This document shows, one piece after another, positions 5,348 to 8,299 of a stretch of 8,299 nucleotides of DNA. The notes beneath the pieces were generated by a model. It was given only the letters and a program-made list of their open reading frames with translations. It ran no database searches and was not told the DNA's origin. Location: positions 1 to 8,299 of the forward strand of contig JALVXW010000270.1 in NCBI GenBank assembly GCA_027038155.1, given 5' to 3'. Made by a program: the position numbers and the translations under genes. The DNA comes from Sulfurovum sp. (lineage in GTDB: Bacteria > Campylobacterota > Campylobacteria > Campylobacterales > Sulfurovaceae). Numbering within the stretch: the first letter of the stretch is position 1; the number at the start of each line of letters is the position of its first letter.

Positions 5348-7783
5348 ATGAATAGACTCCATATTTACCCTACTTCAAGAGCTTTACGTACCATCAGTCA
5401 AAATCACAAACATATAAATGGATTTTTACCTACATTGATGCGTATGGATGAGTTTGAACAGCGTGCCATACTTCTTGAAAATAAAATTCAGATAGATCCT
5501 TTGCAACGTATTTTATTTTTACAAAAAGCTGCAAAGTTTGATGCTTTTTCAGATTTAAAGTTAGACCTGTCATTGGTACGATTCTTTACAAAAAGTGATG
5601 CACTTTTTAAGTTTTTTGAGGAGTTGTCAGCTGAAGATGTGTGTTTTGATACCTTAGCAGAGGCAGATGCCTATGCGGAGTTTGGCACACATCTTGAGAT
5701 ACTTGAACAGTTATTAGAAAATTACTATAGTTTATTAGAGAGTCATGGATATATCGATAAAGCTTTTGTACCGCAAAACTATAGGCTCAATAAAGGTTTT
5801 TTAAGTACCTATGAAAGTATAGAGATTCATTTAGAAGGATATTTAAGCCACTTTGAGTTAAAACTTTTAGAAGATATCTCTACACAAGTACCTCTGAGTA
5901 TATACTATACCACAAGCATATTTAATCTAAAGATGCAAGAGCGTTTTGAGGCTTTGGGGGTAAAACTTCCTAACAACAAGCATATTCATTTTTCGTTGAG
6001 TGATAAAAAGATACTGCAAACAGAAGAGAATAAAAGTTTACTTGATGTAAAAGTCTATGCCGTAGAAGAGAGAGAAGAGCAGATAGCCATCGCTTTTAGA
6101 GAGATAGAGAAGATGGTAAGAGGTGGTATAGACCCAGAAAAGATAGTCCTCATTTTGCCTGATGAGAGTTTTAAAGAGCACTTTATGCTTTTTGATACGC
6201 ATAACAATCTAAACTTTGCAATGGGATATGACTATAGCAACGGACCTATTTATAAATCACTCGAAGCTCTTTATCGATACTGGCAAAGTAGGGATGAGGT
6301 GAGTAGGAAACTGTTAGAGCGTTACGGCTTTAACTTAGAAGAGATAGAAAAAATATCTGCAAGTAAAAAAAGCCAAGTGAATGATTTTTTTGCTGAAATT
6401 GATAAACTAGGACTTCACGAGAGTCCTTTAGACACATCGGAAACGATGGCTTTAGTCTCGTCTAATGGCGAGACTGAAGTCTCACTCCCCGATTTTACAA
6501 GAGATCTAGTAGATAAAAAGCCCAAAGAGAAGTTGAATGAACGGGTTTATGAGAAGTATTTGCATTTCATCAAAGTCTTAGAGTCTGAAGAACTTGCTCT
6601 TAAAGAGTGGCTTTTTTTATGGCTTAAGTCTCTGAGTAAAGTAACCATGGATGATGTACGGGGTGGACTTGTTACAGTGATGGGTGTACTTGAAACCAGA
6701 GGCGTAAGTTTTGAAGGTGTGGTCATCGTAGATTTTAATGAAGGGGTAGTCCCTGCAGCGTCCAGCAAAGACCAGTTTCTTAACTCACAGGTAAGAGCGT
6801 TTGCCAACCTTCCTACTAAAAACGACAGAGAAGCCTTACAAAAGCAGTACTATAAACGCTTACTTGAAGAAGCTAATCAGGCAAGCATCATTTACAGTAC
6901 CTCTGACAATAAACTCCCCTCAAAGTTCCTCTATGAACTCGGCTTAGAAAAAGCCCAACAGACACAGGCACAGTTTGACCTGCTTTATAATCAACCCTCA
7001 CAACTACATGTACAAGATGACCCTGTGGTAGAGCACTTTGATGCGAGCAGTATTACATGGTCAGCTTCACGCTTGAAGACTTTTTTAGAGTGTAAACGGA
7101 GGTATTATTACCATTATGAAAAAAAGATAGATGCTAAAAAAGAGGATGAGCTCAATGAAGGTTCGCATCTGCATGATGTATTGAAAAAACTTTTTGAAAA
7201 AAAGGAGTCTTATGCTTCCAAAGAAGAGTTAGAAAAAGATTTGTTTGTATTACTTGATACTACACATCCAAGTAATGATGCAAAAGCAGAATATCAAAAG
7301 CTGTTATGGAAAGCAAAACTAAAAGCTTTTGTTGAAAGTCAGATAGCACACTTTGATGCAGGGTGGAAAGTAGTTTCACGAGAGGAAAAGTTTAAAATAA
7401 ATATTGGTGGTCTAGACTTTGAAGGGCGCATTGACCGCATTGACCAAAACAGTACAGATACTTTGGTGATAGACTATAAGAGTGGCAAAGTAGAAAGTGA
7501 ACCTAAAAAACTTAATCCTGATAAGATGATGGACTTTCAGATGCCCGTGTATTATCAACTGCTTAAAGGAAGATACCAAAATATACGCTTGGTATATCTT
7601 AAAATATTTGAAAAAGAGCCTATGCAAGAGGTAACACTCCTTGATGAGAGAAATGAACTACTATTTGAAAAGATTGTAGAGCTTAAACAAACTAAGCATT
7701 TTGTCGCAGAGAAGTGCGAAGATTTACAGAAGTGTAAATGGTGTCCTTATACGCTTATGTGTGGGAGAGGAGAGTATCTTTAG
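5348..7783 (+). CDS. addB: AddB-type PD-(D/E)XK nuclease/inactivated helicase subunit
   Basis: An 811-residue cytoplasmic protein resembling AddB, which with AddA forms the helicase-nuclease that resects double-strand breaks for RecA. The N-terminus (LHIYPTSRALRTIS) occupies the Walker A region but lacks GKT, so it probably has no ATPase. Residues 440-520 (GVLETRGVSFEGVVIVDFNEGVVP) resemble a degenerate UvrD/RecB helicase C-terminal domain. From about 570 comes the nuclease: WSASRLKTFLEC with C582, H609 in GSHLHDVL, D696 in GRIDRID, D709-Y-K711 in VIDYKSG, and Q731. A C-terminal C796-X2-C799-X5-C805 together with C582 forms the AddB-type 4Fe-4S set. The start lies 20 bases after the fixH-like stop, but no Shine-Dalgarno is visible. 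I recall addB following the cco cluster in Campylobacter jejuni too. No addA follows here; the next gene is convergent. Confidence 0.85.
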   Translation: MNRLHIYPTSRALRTISQNHKHINGFLPTLMRMDEFEQRAILLENKIQIDPLQRILFLQKAAKFDAFSDLKLDLSLVRFFTKSDALFKFFEELSAEDVCFDTLAEADAYAEFGTHLEILEQLLENYYSLLESHGYIDKAFVPQNYRLNKGFLSTYESIEIHLEGYLSHFELKLLEDISTQVPLSIYYTTSIFNLKMQERFEALGVKLPNNKHIHFSLSDKKILQTEENKSLLDVKVYAVEEREEQIAIAFREIEKMVRGGIDPEKIVLILPDESFKEHFMLFDTHNNLNFAMGYDYSNGPIYKSLEALYRYWQSRDEVSRKLLERYGFNLEEIEKISASKKSQVNDFFAEIDKLGLHESPLDTSETMALVSSNGETEVSLPDFTRDLVDKKPKEKLNERVYEKYLHFIKVLESEELALKEWLFLWLKSLSKVTMDDVRGGLVTVMGVLETRGVSFEGVVIVDFNEGVVPAASSKDQFLNSQVRAFANLPTKNDREALQKQYYKRLLEEANQASIIYSTSDNKLPSKFLYELGLEKAQQTQAQFDLLYNQPSQLHVQDDPVVEHFDASSITWSASRLKTFLECKRRYYYHYEKKIDAKKEDELNEGSHLHDVLKKLFEKKESYASKEELEKDLFVLLDTTHPSNDAKAEYQKLLWKAKLKAFVESQIAHFDAGWKVVSREEKFKINIGGLDFEGRIDRIDQNSTDTLVIDYKSGKVESEPKKLNPDKMMDFQMPVYYQLLKGRYQNIRLVYLKIFEKEPMQEVTLLDERNELLFEKIVELKQTKHFVAEKCEDLQKCKWCPYTLMCGRGEYL
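6454..6483. repeat. Nested palindromic segment inside addB
   Basis: AGTCTCG (6454-6460) pairs with CGAGACT (6469-6475) across an 8-base loop, and GAGACT (6470-6475) also pairs with AGTCTC (6478-6483) across two bases. The two hairpins are mutually exclusive because they share the middle arm. The segment encodes about residues 369-379 of AddB, in a polar stretch (SSNGETEVSLP) between recognisable domains. It may be a small mobile palindrome fixed in frame, or chance; no second copy is visible in this window. Confidence 0.45.
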
Positions 7784-8223
7784 TACTCCTCTTCTTTGAT
7801 ATGACTTTTTGCCCAAGCTTTTATTTGATTACGCTGTTTTTGTGTCAGTTTTGCCTTTTCGTGTATGGTGAGGTACATTGGCATAGGCATTGAAAAGTTG
7901 ATGGTTTTTACGATACCTTTGTAAACCTTTTGCTTTTTGGACTCATCATAATGACCCCACTCTTGAAAATTAAGTGCCTGTCTGCCCTCTTTGATATGAC
8001 TTTTTACTTCTAATGACATAGGCGAGATATATCCATACCATGGCATTTTGGTTTTGTAGGAGTGGCAGTCATAACATGATGTTTTAAGCATGCTATCTAT
8101 CTCTTTTGGTGCGTGAAGTGCTAGGCTAGGGTCTATCGTTTTTGGTGGCTTAGGTATATCTATCTGTATGGCTTGCAAAAGTATAAATGCTCCAATCGTC
8201 CAGATGAAGAGTTGTTTAAACAT
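7780..8223 (-). CDS. Membrane-anchored monoheme cytochrome, heme-binding-domain (Haem_bd) type
   Basis: A 147-residue protein with an N-terminal hydrophobic anchor at about 5-20 (an uncleaved helix or a signal peptide), then one heme c site, C50-YDC-H54, within TSCYDCHSYKTKMPWYGYISPMS. The CYDCHS...PWY...I.P form and the later EGRQALNFQEW are typical of the Haem_bd family of small periplasmic cytochrome-like proteins. Met residues in SMPMPMYL (112-118) could supply a sixth ligand. The specific role is unknown; electron transfer near the oxidase is inference. AAGGA (8232-8236 on the minus strand), eight bases upstream, supports the start. Its stop overlaps the convergent addB stop by four bases, with no visible terminator between them. 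Confidence 0.85.
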   Translation of the reverse strand: MFKQLFIWTIGAFILLQAIQIDIPKPPKTIDPSLALHAPKEIDSMLKTSCYDCHSYKTKMPWYGYISPMSLEVKSHIKEGRQALNFQEWGHYDESKKQKVYKGIVKTINFSMPMPMYLTIHEKAKLTQKQRNQIKAWAKSHIKEEEY

Positions 8224-8253
8224 GTAGTGTTTTCCTTGGTATGTGTTTTGGGT

Positions 8254-8282
8254 ATTATAGTGGTATTAGGTAAATGTGTTAT
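8254..8282 (-). promoter_or_regulatory. Candidate promoter of the minus-strand cytochrome gene
   Basis: On the minus strand an exact TATAAT (8254-8259) is preceded at a 17-base spacing by ATAACA (8277-8282), a 4 of 6 match to TTGACA. A start site near 8247 would leave a short leader of about 24 bases containing the AAGGA ribosome site. The spacing and position are good for a housekeeping promoter. Confidence 0.55.
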
Positions 8283-8299
8283 GAAAAATGGTTAGATTT

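Noticed and set aside
6547..7627. Minus-strand ORFs of 86 and 71 codons inside addB
   Set aside because: They lie entirely within the nuclease gene, whose frame shows conserved helicase-like and PD-(D/E)XK motifs. No independent support was found.
1..8299. CRISPR array, insertion sequence, prophage or defence system
   Set aside because: No regularly spaced repeats, transposase or integrase motifs were seen. AddB is a recombination-repair protein rather than evidence of a novel defence island.

Overview
The window looks like chromosome from a Campylobacterota (Epsilonproteobacteria) species, probably a Sulfurovum- or Sulfurimonas-like sulfur oxidiser. This rests on low GC with A/T-rich intergenic DNA, epsilonproteobacterial versions of CcoN/O/Q/P and Ddl, the small DUF4006-type protein after ccoP, and addB directly after the cbb3 oxidase cluster (a neighbourhood I recall from Campylobacter). 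Genus is inference; no rRNA or other marker is present.

Layout: (1) 1-283 is the C-terminal end of D-alanine--D-alanine ligase, followed at 295-322 by a perfect 12-bp hairpin. (2) 284-516 is the regulatory region of the oxidase operon, with two -10-like hexamers and an FNR/CRP-family-like palindrome, TTGA-N6-TCAA. (3) 517-3800 is ccoNOQP, the full structural set of a cbb3-type (C-family) heme-copper cytochrome c oxidase. All heme and CuB ligands are visible. (4) 3802-5327 is an accessory block of four tightly packed genes: a DUF4006-type single-span protein, a 33-residue single-span membrane peptide (4058-4159), a secreted and C-terminally anchored protein with a TPM-like layout, and a FixH/CcoH-like protein. 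(5) 5348-7783 encodes an AddB-type PD-(D/E)XK nuclease with an iron-sulfur cysteine set. (6) 7780-8223 on the minus strand encodes a membrane-anchored monoheme protein of the heme-binding-domain type. Its stop overlaps the addB stop, and its own promoter lies at the right edge.

Functionally, regions 3 and 4 form one apparent operon for high-affinity microaerobic respiration. CcoP and CcoO pass electrons from soluble cytochrome c to the CcoN heme b/b3-CuB site, and the four small genes are candidates for assembly or stabilisation. AddB probably sits at the distal end of the same transcription unit by position only. Its partner AddA is not adjacent in this window.

Most of the region is conserved core biology. 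I found no CRISPR, insertion sequence, tRNA or rRNA, and no defence or mobile system. The least explained items are the 33-aa membrane ORF, the TPM-like protein in the oxidase cluster, the regulatory palindrome before ccoN, the extra N-terminal membrane helix of CcoP, and a nested palindromic segment inside addB.
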